From a virus: 22,119 nucleotides of DNA. The translations under genes were made by a program, and so were the position numbers. Positions 6,734 through 13,874 of the stretch are shown in pieces (the first letter of the stretch is position 1; each line of letters opens with the position of its first letter). A model generated the notes under the pieces. It made no database searches, was not told where the DNA came from, and saw nothing but the letters and a program-made list of their open reading frames with translations. The stretch spans positions 1 to 22,119 of IMG/VR virus record IMGVR_UViG_3300020129_000301. One strand, given 5' to 3'.

Positions 6734-8657
6734 ATTGCTCGTTATCTCGCGCCAGGCCGAGCCCCAGTAGCGACAGCGGCGGCAGCGTCAGATAACCAAA
6801 CGACCCAGGATTGGGACGCGGGCGCGTCGGCTTCAGCGAAACCACCTCATCGTCACCGGTCACCTTGCCGTAGGTCTTATGGCCCGACAGCGTGTGCTCG
6901 CGGCTGACCTCGCGGAGCTGCTCGCGCGACATCGCCGGCATACGCTCCAGGCCGGGGAACATGTTTTCGTGTGGCTCCAGACGATTACGGATGCGGTCCC
7001 ACAGCGCCCACTGCCCGCCGAATAGGCCGAGACCTCGGCTCGCTGCATCCTGCGCGTTCCAATCGAGCGCCCGATGATAGGCATCACCCATGATGTTGAC
7101 GTTGGTCGGCTCGACCGGGAAATCAGCATTGGCCAGATATGGCGGAATATTCTTGTTGACTTCACCCTTGGCGGTGCGGAACAGCGGCTGCGACGAGGCG
7201 CCGACATATTCAAGCTTCATGCCACCGAGGAAGCCATCGCTGCCCGAGGTGTTCAGCAGCTGCTGATAGCTATCGACCTGCTTGTTGTTGTTTTCCTTCA
7301 TCTTGTTCCAACGCTCGACCGCGCGCTGCTCAAACGCTGCACGTTCCTCCGGCGTCTTGAATAGACCAACCTGTCGGTCAAACTCGTTGACCATATGACG
7401 ATCGATCGCCGAGATGTCGGCCTTGGCCGGATCTTGCCAGACACCGCTGAGTGACCCTGTCTTTGCCGACAGGCCCTTGACCTGGGAGGTAAGGCGCTCG
7501 ACGTACTGGTCCCATGGTTCGCCGGCTTTCTTGGCAAACCATTCTGGTTTCTCTTTGTACATCTGCGCCAGCTCGGCAATGCGGGTGTAGTCGGTGGTGC
7601 CGCGCGAGCCGAGCCCGCCTTTCTCACCAGACTGCAAACCAAACATGCTGGCGACGCGATCGTTGTATTCCTTGCGGACTTCCTTCGGCACCGTCTCACC
7701 AACCTTCCACGGGATCGAGCCGGCGAGCTGATCGAGCAGCTGCGGATCACGTAGGCGCAGGATCGAGCTGGTGAGTTGATTAGGAAACAGCGGATTGTTG
7801 GGCGAGGTCATGCCGAACATCAGGCCTTGCCAAACTTGCGCTGGCGACGCGCCTTCCTCCGGCGTCATAGTGCGCAGCAGTTTCGAGTGGATTTGGCTGT
7901 GCAGCTGCGGATCGATGCGAGCCGGATCGATGGCATCAGCTTTCATCCGCAGCAGATCATAGTAGGTGAATTTGCCTTCCAGGCCGCCAGGGATGTTGAA
8001 CGTACCAGTGTCGCTGTAGGGAAACGCGGTCGCCTTGCTCTCCGGCCCCAGGTTGGGAATACCAAAGTTTTTTCCCACCTCTTCCCACTGCTGCGGTGTC
8101 CATTCGGCCGGCGATTTGCCCTTGTAGGTAAACGGAATATTGTCGAGCGTGTTCATCGAGCCGCGCAGATCGGGATTGCCGAGCAACATCTGTGCTTCAG
8201 GTGTCGGCGGCGGCACATGCTCCCAGAACCGCAGCGCATTCGGCGCCAACCGCGCGTCTTGCACCGCCATAGCCGAGGCCTCGGCTCGAGTTGCCGGCGC
8301 CATAGCTTTGCCGGCGGCAGCAACAGCGGGGCCGAGCTTCGGAGCGCCATAAGCTTCGCCAGGATCGAGCAGCATCGACACTGTCGGTGCAGCGAGACGC
8401 GACAGCATGCTGCCGCCCATGCCGGCGCCGGTAGCCCAGCTCGCGTACTTGGCCGCCTCGCCCATGCGCTGCTCGGCGATCGCCTGGGCGGCGCGATCGA
8501 TCGGGATATGGCGCTGGCCAGCCAGACGCGCAGCAGCGCGCTCGAACACATCGCCGAGGCCACCAACCGTCGTCGGCGCCTCGTACTGCGCGCCCTCCAG
8601 CCAATCCGGCGCGCCGCGTTCGAACAGCCCGCCAATATCGGAGAGATTAGACGCCAC
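6732..8657 (-). CDS. Large uncharacterised protein between terminase and portal genes
   Basis: The protein has 641 residues from GTG 8657, which has GGAGAGG upstream; a TTG at 8672 is the alternative, and no ATG is nearby. The gene overlaps the end of the preceding one by 11 bases. I do not recognise it. Residues ~1-150 are Ala-rich and helical. The middle has 'YYDLLRMKADAIDPARIDPQLHSQIHSKLLRTMTPEEG' followed by 'QGLMFGMTSPNNPLFPNQLT', which reads like a globular enzyme-like core. Near residue 540 comes 'DAYHRALDWNAQDAASRGLGLFGGQWALWDRIRNRLEPHENMFPG'. There is no signal peptide or convincing membrane segment. A place between terminase and portal suggests a virion or packaging-associated protein, possibly ejected with DNA, but that is inference from position. 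Confidence 0.65.
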   Translation of the reverse strand: MASNLSDIGGLFERGAPDWLEGAQYEAPTTVGGLGDVFERAAARLAGQRHIPIDRAAQAIAEQRMGEAAKYASWATGAGMGGSMLSRLAAPTVSMLLDPGEAYGAPKLGPAVAAAGKAMAPATRAEASAMAVQDARLAPNALRFWEHVPPPTPEAQMLLGNPDLRGSMNTLDNIPFTYKGKSPAEWTPQQWEEVGKNFGIPNLGPESKATAFPYSDTGTFNIPGGLEGKFTYYDLLRMKADAIDPARIDPQLHSQIHSKLLRTMTPEEGASPAQVWQGLMFGMTSPNNPLFPNQLTSSILRLRDPQLLDQLAGSIPWKVGETVPKEVRKEYNDRVASMFGLQSGEKGGLGSRGTTDYTRIAELAQMYKEKPEWFAKKAGEPWDQYVERLTSQVKGLSAKTGSLSGVWQDPAKADISAIDRHMVNEFDRQVGLFKTPEERAAFEQRAVERWNKMKENNNKQVDSYQQLLNTSGSDGFLGGMKLEYVGASSQPLFRTAKGEVNKNIPPYLANADFPVEPTNVNIMGDAYHRALDWNAQDAASRGLGLFGGQWALWDRIRNRLEPHENMFPGLERMPAMSREQLREVSREHTLSGHKTYGKVTGDDEVVSLKPTRPRPNPGSFGYLTLPPLSLLGLGLARDNEQ

Positions 8658-9054
8658 GGACCCCTCTCCCAATCATCGACAGACGTGTGCCGCCGCCGAG
8701 CTGCAGCTGCGGGAGCTGCGGCACCTGTCGCGCTCGCGGTGCGCGCAAGCCGGCGAGGAAGTTCATCAGATAATTTGGTTGCTGTTGCGGTGGTGTCACC
8801 GCCTGCGGCGGCGGGCTGAAATTGGGTGGCCCGAGCTGCGGTGGTGCAGCCGGCGACGCCGGCACCGCAGCCGGCGACGTTGCGGTGTTGGCACCGTACT
8901 GCCGCATGAAGTCCATCGTCGACATCGGCGGCTGTGGCCCGCCGCTGAACGGCGCCCAGGCGCCGAGCACGCGCGAATATTCCGGCGTGTAGGCGTTCAT
9001 CTCGCCGAGCGTCGGAAACCAGCTACCACCACCACCGAGATCATCGAGGGCCAT
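8647..9054 (-). CDS. Small Pro/Gly-rich hypothetical protein downstream of large terminase
   Basis: The protein has 135 residues from ATG 9054, five bases after the terminase stop (TAG-TC-ATG), so it is cotranscribed and probably translated by reinitiation. The N-terminal third is ordered-looking (GGGGSWFPTLGEMNAYTPEYSRVLGAW). Residues ~55-95 are a low-complexity Pro/Ala/Gln linker, and the end is basic (LRAPRARQVPQLPQLQLGG...MIGRGVRGV). No domain is recognised. It could be a minor virion component or an accessory of the following ~640-residue protein, whose start it overlaps. Confidence 0.6.
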   Translation of the reverse strand: MALDDLGGGGSWFPTLGEMNAYTPEYSRVLGAWAPFSGGPQPPMSTMDFMRQYGANTATSPAAVPASPAAPPQLGPPNFSPPPQAVTPPQQQPNYLMNFLAGLRAPRARQVPQLPQLQLGGGTRLSMIGRGVRGV

Positions 9055-9056
9055 GA

Positions 9057-10541
9057 CTACGCTGCCTGCCAGGAACCAGACGGCGGCAGCCGCGGCCGAC
9101 GCACCGGCTCAGTGATTGAATATCGCAACATCATGATGGCGTAGCGCGTCGCCGACATCAGGTCGTCGTGCTCTTTCACCACCTTACCGTCCTTGCGGTG
9201 ATACAGCCTGAACTCCTCAAACCAGTCGTTGAGGTGTCCGAAAACTTTCAGCCGGCCGGTCTGCATTCGATCGAGCATCGCCATCAGCCCGGCCTCGACG
9301 CCGCTGCCGCCATCGGGAAAGGTGGCGCGCTCGTGCAGCATGGTGAGATGCTGCGAACGATACTGCGCGGCGAGCTGATCGCCGGAGCCCTTGTCGTGCG
9401 CCAGACCATCATGCGGCCACGCGCACGGCACCCACTCCATGCCCCAGGCGCGGATCGCGGCGGCGTGGATGACTGGCGTCTGCTCGCGCATACGGATGGC
9501 GCGGGTGACGTAGATCACATCGGCGTCACGATCCCACACCAGCTCGACGGCGCCGAACGGGTGATCGAAGCCGAAGTCGATGCCGCGGATACGCGCCATC
9601 TCTTTTGGAAAGATGCGCGCCGGGATCGCGATATCCGCCTCGGGCACCGGGAAGATGCGGCCGGAGCCGAGCTGCGGCGTGCCGCGGGCGCGAGCCTCGC
9701 GCTCGTGTGCCGGGTAGCCATCGATGATCTTCTGGCGCTGCTCGGCGGTGTAGTGCAACGCATCGTCAATCGTCATGTTGACGAGGACACGATCGGGCGA
9801 CGGCTCCAGCAGGAAGCGCCGACACACCTCGCTCATGCCGATCAGCGGCGTGAACGTCGAGTAGACCATGCCGTTGGTCGAGCTGACGCGGGTGAGCGCC
9901 TCGCTGTAGATCGGCATCGGCGCTTCTTCGTCGAGCCAGACCGCGTCGAGGGTATCGGCCTGCCACTTGGCGCGACCTTGCTCATAGGCCTTGAAGTTCA
10001 GCGTGCTGTGGCCTTGCTGCACGTCGCCGCCACCACCCCACACCACGACGATGCCATCGAGCGCATCGGAGACGCCATTGCGCCGCGTCCAATGCGCCAG
10101 GGCATCCTTCGGCAGCATGCCGGTGCCCCAGGAGCCTTCGTCGCGCGGGTTGCCGACGATCAGGCGCTGCACGCCATCACGGGTCAGCTCGGCGCTCTCG
10201 GAGCCGGCCGCGGCGCGGATCGGCCTGTCGTAGACCCGGCCGCGCCACCAGTCTGGGTATCGGCCGGTGAGATGCATCGACATCTCGGCCGAGCCAGCCA
10301 GGGTTTTGCCGAGCTGGTTACCGGCCATGAAGCCGCGCTCGCGATACTTGGCGCCAGTCTCGTGAAACTCGAGCTGCTTTGGGTATGGCGCATAATTTGC
10401 CAACCGGTTCAATGCGGCGCGGCGTTCCTTTTCGAGCCGAAACCGCTGCATCATCGTTTCCTGCTGCTGCAACCGCAGCTCCAGCGCGGCATATTCAGCT
10501 TCGGTGTGCTGTTGCGCGGGTGGCTTGCGGATGCGCGGCAT
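9057..10541 (-). CDS. Terminase large subunit (ATPase and nuclease)
   Basis: The protein has 494 residues from ATG 10541 with GAGAGG five bases upstream. It shows an ATPase Walker A GNQLGKT at residues 74-80, Walker B LDAVWLDEE at 198-206 with the catalytic Glu, and a coupling-motif-like YSTFTPL at 227-233. The C-terminal RNase H-like nuclease has acidic residues at D322 (RGIDFGFDHP), D378 (WPHDGLAHD) and D459/D460 (KEHDDLMSATRYA). It belongs to the Terminase_6-type enzymes of headful-packaging phages. It pumps DNA through the portal into procapsids and cuts it. It is the first gene of the leftward virion operon; the next gene begins right after its stop. The candidate small subunit lies apart, near 14 kb. 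Confidence 0.93.
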   Translation of the reverse strand: MPRIRKPPAQQHTEAEYAALELRLQQQETMMQRFRLEKERRAALNRLANYAPYPKQLEFHETGAKYRERGFMAGNQLGKTLAGSAEMSMHLTGRYPDWWRGRVYDRPIRAAAGSESAELTRDGVQRLIVGNPRDEGSWGTGMLPKDALAHWTRRNGVSDALDGIVVVWGGGGDVQQGHSTLNFKAYEQGRAKWQADTLDAVWLDEEAPMPIYSEALTRVSSTNGMVYSTFTPLIGMSEVCRRFLLEPSPDRVLVNMTIDDALHYTAEQRQKIIDGYPAHEREARARGTPQLGSGRIFPVPEADIAIPARIFPKEMARIRGIDFGFDHPFGAVELVWDRDADVIYVTRAIRMREQTPVIHAAAIRAWGMEWVPCAWPHDGLAHDKGSGDQLAAQYRSQHLTMLHERATFPDGGSGVEAGLMAMLDRMQTGRLKVFGHLNDWFEEFRLYHRKDGKVVKEHDDLMSATRYAIMMLRYSITEPVRRPRLPPSGSWQAA

Positions 10542-10591
10542 TTTTCCTCTCTTAAGTCAGGTGGACGACGTTGTTTTTCCACAACTAAGGT

Positions 10592-10620
10592 TTGCCTGCC
10601 GCAATTTGGCCTGTTACGTT
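10592..10620 (+). promoter_or_regulatory. Candidate promoter for the plus-strand small-gene operon
   Basis: TTGCCT (10592-10597), 17 bases, then TACGTT (10615-10620). The spacer end and -10 start (ttggcctgttac, 10606-10617) are identical to 14940-14951 in front of the recombinase gene, which supports both as promoters. A dyad operator lies just downstream at 10624-10640. Confidence 0.45.
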
Positions 10621-10623
10621 CGC

Positions 10624-10641
10624 AACACCTGAAGGGTGTTA
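10624..10641. promoter_or_regulatory. Operator-like dyad AACACC-N5-GGTGTT
   Basis: Six-base perfect arms with a TGAAG centre lie where transcription from the 10592-10620 promoter would begin. The arms match the ACAC/GTGT dyads at 6621, 20616 and 20659, so it is a probable repressor site. Confidence 0.45.
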
Positions 10642-10659
10642 CTGAGCCAGAGCAACGCG

Positions 10660-10968
10660 ATGGACCATATGATGCAGAGGATCGGTGCTATTGATCGCAG
10701 CATTCGGCGGCTTGCGCTTGAGCATGCCGAGAACGGCCAGCTGATCGAGTTTCACTGGGTGTTGTTCAGCCAGCTGCTCGATAAGAGCCTCACACCCACG
10801 ATGCTCAGCGAGTTGCGCTGGGCCTTCCTCGCTGGTGCCGAAACGATTTTTGCCTGGATGGACGAGCACCCGGCGAACCCGCACAATGCCAGCCTGCTGA
10901 TGGCGGAATGCAATCGCGTCCGCGATGAGCTGCAGCTGCGGTTTGGTGACGCCGAGGGCAGTGCGTGA
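10660..10968 (+). CDS. Small helical hypothetical protein
   Basis: The protein has 102 residues from ATG 10660; ATG 10669 and GTG 10636 (inside the operator) are alternatives, and no strong ribosome binding site decides. It looks all-helical: 'MMQRIGAIDRSIRRLALEHAENGQLIEFHWVLFSQLLDKSL', then 'SELRWAFLAGAETIFAWMDEH' and 'NASLLMAECNRVRDELQLRFGD'. I do not recognise a family. It opens the rightward run of small genes, which diverges from the terminase operon, and its stop overlaps the next start (TGATG). The tight coupling supports it as real. Function unknown. Confidence 0.6.
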   Translation: MDHMMQRIGAIDRSIRRLALEHAENGQLIEFHWVLFSQLLDKSLTPTMLSELRWAFLAGAETIFAWMDEHPANPHNASLLMAECNRVRDELQLRFGDAEGSA

Positions 10969-11279
10969 TGATCACCTGGGAATTGTTGCACCCAAGGATG
11001 ACACCGGCGCATCTCGGCTATCTACCGGGCATGATTTCAGACAACGATCCGCGGCCGGCGCGCGAGCAGTTCAACGAGCGCTACGGCCACGGCGGCGGCT
11101 GGTTTCCAATGCACGGCCACACCCTGGAGCCCAATCTCACCATCACCTATCCGGGTGATCCACCGTTTCGCTTGCTGGCGCGCACCAAGCTGCGCGACGA
11201 GGTGATCCTCGTCCACGAGCATGATCTGGTGACGATCGTGCAATCTGACGGCTCATACGAAACCTGCAGGATGGATTGA
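10968..11279 (+). CDS. Conserved-looking phage hypothetical protein with DPRPAREQ motif
   Basis: The protein has 103 residues from ATG 10968, overlapping the upstream stop; a GTG at 10965 is in frame. From memory, the pattern LGYLPGMISDNDPRPAREQF-x3-YGHGGGWFP...YPGDPPFRLLARTKLRDE-x-ILVHEHDLVTIVQ-x-DGSYETCRMD resembles a hypothetical protein common in rhizobial and burkholderial prophages, with the same order of motifs. No catalytic motif is evident; the second half looks like a small beta-barrel ending in the RMD tail. Its role is unknown. It is translated in a coupled cassette with its neighbours. Confidence 0.75.
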   Translation: MITWELLHPRMTPAHLGYLPGMISDNDPRPAREQFNERYGHGGGWFPMHGHTLEPNLTITYPGDPPFRLLARTKLRDEVILVHEHDLVTIVQSDGSYETCRMD

Positions 11280-11281
11280 TC

Positions 11282-11539
11282 ATGCCAGAACGTCTAGGCG
11301 ATGCACCGATCGAGGCCAAACACCATAAGACAATGAACCTGCTCGCTCGCTTTCTCGATGAGCAATTCAACGGTGACGGCCCGCGCAAAGTCGGCTTCGT
11401 CATGATGGTGTTTGATTTTGGCATCGGCCCCAGCCGCTGCAACTATATCAGCAACGCCGAGCGCGCCGATGTCGTGACCTTGCTCAAGGAACAGCTCGCG
11501 CGCTTCGAAGGTCAGCCCGACATTGAAGGTCGCGCGTGA
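11282..11539 (+). CDS. Small conserved-looking phage hypothetical protein
   Basis: The protein has 85 residues from ATG 11282, two bases after the preceding stop, with an AGGA 10 bases upstream; a TTG at 11276 is in frame. The core 'MNLLARFLDEQFNGDGPRKVGFVMMVFDFGIGPSRCNYISNAERADVVTLLKEQLARFEGQP' fits a small alpha/beta phage protein that I recall from many prophages with the CNYISNA...LLKEQ-x-ARFEGQP signature. Function unknown. It converges on the minus-strand membrane gene, with 11 bases between the two stops. Confidence 0.7.
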   Translation: MPERLGDAPIEAKHHKTMNLLARFLDEQFNGDGPRKVGFVMMVFDFGIGPSRCNYISNAERADVVTLLKEQLARFEGQPDIEGRA

Positions 11540-11550
11540 ATGATGCCGGC

Positions 11551-11769
11551 TTATCTGATCCAGTGCGGCAGCGAGATGCCGGCAACGCTGCCGAGTAACG
11601 TCAGGATCACGTAGACCACGATCAGCACGAGGATGACCACCATCAGCACGTAGATGATGCGACGGAACGGCTCCGGCAGCGGGATCAATGGCAACAGCTG
11701 CTGGATCGCCCACCAGATCACACCGAGCACGATGAGGGTGACGATAATTCCAATCAGAGCACCGATCAT
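11551..11769 (-). CDS. Small membrane protein, Thivi_2564-like
   Basis: The protein has 72 residues from ATG 11769 with GGAGG 8 bases upstream. It has two hydrophobic segments: residues ~2-27 (IGALIGIIVTLIVLGVIWWAIQQLL) and ~38-62 (IIYVLMVVILVLIVVYVILTLLG), joined by 'PLIPLPEPFRR'. This is the layout of the Thivi_2564 family of small membrane proteins (from memory). In a phage, a two-segment membrane protein could be a holin, but no endolysin gene is adjacent. It is the only minus-strand gene inside a plus-strand block, and its ribosome binding site abuts that of the divergent gene at 11786. Confidence 0.65.
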   Translation of the reverse strand: MIGALIGIIVTLIVLGVIWWAIQQLLPLIPLPEPFRRIIYVLMVVILVLIVVYVILTLLGSVAGISLPHWIR

Positions 11770-11785
11770 GAGTGGAGCCTCCAAA

Positions 11786-11980
11786 GTGATCGAAATTCTC
11801 GCAGTGATTGACGCACCCAAGTTCTACTGCGGCGTGGTCCTGCACGACGATGTCGTGATCCAGACGGCGCCACGGGTCAGCTACATGCGCGGCTGGTCGC
11901 GGCAGCGGGTGCGCGACCACTGCAAAAAACAACGCTGGCGCATCTCGATCGTCTGGCAATACGCGCGGGGAAAACCATGA
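11786..11980 (+). CDS. Small hypothetical protein (HDDVVIQTAP...GWSRQRVRDHC type)
   Basis: The protein has 64 residues from GTG 11786, chosen because TGAGTGGAGC ends 7 bases upstream, the same leader used before the recombinase gene and the HTH gene at 15916. An ATG at 11768 in the same frame would overlap the divergent membrane gene start and lacks a binding site. The sequence IEILAVIDAPKFYCGVVLHDDVVIQTAPRVSYMRGWSRQRVRDHCKKQRWRISIVWQY reads as strand-strand-helix-strand. Similar small proteins occur in rhizobial prophages (from memory). Function unknown. The stop overlaps the next ATG. Confidence 0.65.
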   Translation: MIEILAVIDAPKFYCGVVLHDDVVIQTAPRVSYMRGWSRQRVRDHCKKQRWRISIVWQYARGKP

Positions 11981-12252
11981 CCGAAACCGCCGTGGTTTTC
12001 ACCGATCTGCAAAACAAGCTGTACGGCGACATGTCGGCTGCGCTGACGCGGTTTCAGCAGCTCGCCAGCATCCACGGCATCGACCTACGAGCCATCAACA
12101 GTGCTCAGCTCGACATTTCCATCAACCTGCTGATGCAGATGGTGCTGCAGCTTGGCGTATCCAAAAAGGACATGCTTAAGGCACTCGCCGCCGATTACGA
12201 GGGGTCCCTCAAAGTTGCAAAACAGCTTAGGAAGGCGAAAGGCACCGCATGA
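11977..12252 (+). CDS. Small helical hypothetical protein
   Basis: The protein has 91 residues, translationally coupled at both ends by ATGA overlaps (11977-11980 and 12249-12252). It appears wholly helical, with amphipathic stretches 'VFTDLQNKLYGDMSAALTRFQQLAS', 'SAQLDISINLLMQMVLQL' and 'SKKDMLKALAADYEGSLKVAKQLRKAKG', and a basic C-terminus. I do not recognise it. The KKDMLKALAADY segment could be a degenerate DNA-binding helix pair, but this is weak. Confidence 0.65.
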   Translation: MTETAVVFTDLQNKLYGDMSAALTRFQQLASIHGIDLRAINSAQLDISINLLMQMVLQLGVSKKDMLKALAADYEGSLKVAKQLRKAKGTA

Positions 12253-12665
12253 GAAAAACACTCGGCGAAAAACTTGAGGTTGGGCGTGTCCACAGCGGCT
12301 ACTACGCCAGTCGCCCAGGCGATCTGCACGGTGCCTTCAACATCATCGGCCCGAAGGGTCAGGCGCTGCTTATCCTGTCGAGCGGCAGCGACACCGACGC
12401 CGAGGGTTGGGAGCACGTCATCGTCTCGACCAAGCACCGCACCCCAAACTGGGCCGAGATGTGCTTCGTCAAAGACCTGTTCTGGGACGACGAGGAGACG
12501 GTGATGCAGCTGCATCCGCCACGCTCGTCGTACATCAACAATCACCCGTACTGCCTGCATCTATGGCGACCAACCGGCGACGTGACGCTGCCGGTGCCGC
12601 CCGCGATCTTCGTCGGCCACAAGGCTCTGAACGATGCCTGCCACAAGGCTCTGAACGATGCCTGA
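12249..12665 (+). CDS. DUF7694-like phage hypothetical protein
   Basis: The protein has 138 residues. The block 'GWEHVIVSTKHRTPNWAEMCFVKDLFWDDEETVMQLHPPRSSYINNHPYCLHLWRP' carries the motif order (WEHV...R-P-W-E-MC-VKDLFW-EE-V-Q-HPP-Y-NNHP-CLHLWRP) of DUF7694, a family found widely in phages (from memory). The conserved acidic, His and Trp residues hint at a binding or enzymatic role, which is not established. The C-terminus ends in HKALNDA repeated twice, the product of a 24-base tandem duplication at 12616-12663 that also contains the next gene's start. Coupled to both neighbours. Confidence 0.75.
   Translation: MRKTLGEKLEVGRVHSGYYASRPGDLHGAFNIIGPKGQALLILSSGSDTDAEGWEHVIVSTKHRTPNWAEMCFVKDLFWDDEETVMQLHPPRSSYINNHPYCLHLWRPTGDVTLPVPPAIFVGHKALNDACHKALNDA
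12616..12663 (+). repeat. Tandem 24-base duplication across a gene junction
   Basis: Two identical 24-base copies (12616-12639, 12640-12663) span the end of the DUF7694-like gene. Each copy carries an AAGG and an ACGATGCC start context, so the upstream protein gained eight residues and the downstream ribosome binding site and ATG were duplicated; only the second ATG leads into the next frame. Confidence 0.85.
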
Positions 12666-12858
12666 CGACGGCGACCGCATGTACTGGCAGGGGCGCCCGA
12701 TCGAGGAGCTGTCGCGTGATGAGCTGATCGAGGTCATTCACCACCTCGCCAGCCGCTGCGAGACGGCCAACGAGGTGGGGCAAGGTGCGCTAGGGCTGGT
12801 GGCAGAGGTGCTAGCGTTTCACCAGTCCCGGCGTCGCTGTCGGGCGTGTCCGTTCTGA
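12658..12858 (+). CDS. Small hypothetical protein, last of the plus-strand cassette
   Basis: The protein has 66 residues from ATG 12658, inside the second copy of the tandem repeat and overlapping the upstream stop by 8 bases. It has an N-terminal acidic part with 'GRPIEELSRDELIEVIHHLASRCETANE', a typical short phage helix-loop-helix, then a helix 'GALGLVAEVLAFHQ' and a basic Cys-containing end (SRRRCRACPF). No family function is known to me. It ends five bases before the convergent Pro-rich gene, with no clear terminator between. Confidence 0.65.
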   Translation: MPDDGDRMYWQGRPIEELSRDELIEVIHHLASRCETANEVGQGALGLVAEVLAFHQSRRRCRACPF

Positions 12859-12863
12859 GCTTA

Positions 12864-13328
12864 CTACTTCTTGCCGGGCGGCAGCGGCTTGCCGCCGGGT
12901 GGGAAGTAACCCCAGCCGTAATCCGGGTGATAGCCCCAACCACCTTCAGGCGGCGGCGGCTTGGCACCCTCAGCCGGCGGCTGCGGCCCCTGCTCCGGCG
13001 GCGGGATCACGATCGGATGCGAGGGTCGGCCGGGGCTCGGCCAGATGCTGATCGGCCCGCCCGGCGCGATCGGCGGTGTCGGCCACGGCAGCGGCGCGCC
13101 ACCCCAATATCCCGGAGGCTGACCTCCAGGCGCAATCGGGTGGGTCGGCAGCGGCGGTGCCACGCCGCCCCAGTAACCCGGGGGCGGGCCACCCGGGGCA
13201 ATCGGATGCGTTGGCCATGGCGGCGCAACACCACCCCAATAACCGGGCGGTGGTCCGCCGGGCGCGATCGGATGCGTCGGCGCCAAGCTGGTGTCGATCG
13301 GCACGATAAAGCATAGTACTGGCTGCAT
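12864..13328 (-). CDS. Proline-rich repeat protein
   Basis: The protein has 154 residues from ATG 13328, which has GAGGAGGT 6 bases upstream. After 'MQPVLCFIVPIDTSLA' it consists of three near-identical 22-residue repeats of the form PTHPIAPGGPPPGYWGGVAPPW, a fourth partial repeat, a linker (ISIWPSPGRPSHPIVIPPPEQGPQ), and 'GWGYHPDYGWGYFPPGGKPLPPGKK'. Proteins with serial SHPIAPGG/THPIAPGG motifs and a final W-x-Y-x-P-x-YGW segment occur in many phages and prophages (from memory). They are presumed to be extended, surface-exposed or structural; function unproven. It is transcribed leftward, alone, from the gene-poor stretch at 13329-13874. Confidence 0.75.
   Translation of the reverse strand: MQPVLCFIVPIDTSLAPTHPIAPGGPPPGYWGGVAPPWPTHPIAPGGPPPGYWGGVAPPLPTHPIAPGGQPPGYWGGAPLPWPTPPIAPGGPISIWPSPGRPSHPIVIPPPEQGPQPPAEGAKPPPPEGGWGYHPDYGWGYFPPGGKPLPPGKK
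13083..13280 (-). repeat. Three tandem 66-base coding repeats
   Basis: Three in-frame 66-base units (13280-13215, 13214-13149, 13148-13083) encode the PTHPIAPGG...YWGG repeats of the Pro-rich protein. Units differ mainly at synonymous sites and at one Pro/Gln and several end residues, so unit number could vary by recombination. Confidence 0.8.
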
Positions 13329-13874
13329 GGTCTTACCTCCTCGCGTTTGGTGGGTACCTACTCTAAAACACAACCTTGTTTGGTTGCCGCAAATTTGATC
13401 TCAACCGGGATCACAAGCAACCCCAACCAGCTACCCAAAATCAGGTCAGTGGTGCTGTCTTGACACCTCGAATTTACCAGCGCCCCCCTCGCGCGCGGCT
13501 CCCCCACCCGCCGAAACCCGGCTCACCCGAGAGACCAAGGCTCGATGGGCCGCCAAGACCCGGCCTCATCCAGATACCGTACGTTCCGCTCGGCCGCGCC
13601 CGGCTGAAACAGCCCCGTTGGGGCCCCTCAAAGGGGGTGATGCCCACATACCCCCATGGGAAGCAAGGGCACATACCCCCGTGGGAGGGCCCAAGCACAG
13701 GCTGGCTCCGCCGATGCGGTCTGACCCCGATAGGGAGGGGGGGGTGCAGAGGGTGATCGATGCCAAGCCCTTGAAATCGCTGAGGTTTCTCAGTTGATGG
13801 GCTCGAGGTGTGACACGCCAACGAACCTTGACGTGTTACACAACCCGGCTGTTATGAGGCCTAAGTCCTTGATA
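13329..13874. other. Gene-poor stretch with repeats, downstream of candidate small terminase
   Basis: No convincing gene is seen here: open frames on both strands are Pro/Arg/Gly-biased, lack ribosome binding sites and look like GC artefacts. It contains a 17-base near-repeat (13645-13661 and 13670-13686, one mismatch). A 24-base direct repeat with four mismatches (13765-13788 and 13863-13886) lies evenly on both sides of the 22-base inverted-repeat site at 13816-13837. There are also G/C runs, with eight or more G near 13736-13744. It could hold a packaging site or recombination site; nothing proves either. Confidence 0.5.
13808..13841. repeat. Dyad site; left copy of a 22-base exact inverted repeat
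   Basis: GTGTGACACG and CGTGTTACAC (9 of 10 complementary) flank the 14-base core CCAACGAACCTTGA. Bases 13816-13837 recur exactly, in opposite orientation, at 20574-20595. The arrangement of imperfect arms around an asymmetric core resembles a site-specific recombination site; a regulator site is the alternative. Confidence 0.6.

Noticed and set aside
9168-10694. Open frame of 508 codons on the plus strand
   Set aside because: Antisense to the large terminase, whose motifs are unambiguous.
13083-13280. CRISPR-like array
   Set aside because: The repeats are in-frame 66-base tandem coding units without spacers.
13376-13821. Frames on both strands in the gene-poor stretch
   Set aside because: Pro/Arg/Gly-biased, without ribosome binding sites or recognisable motifs; more likely GC-rich noncoding DNA.
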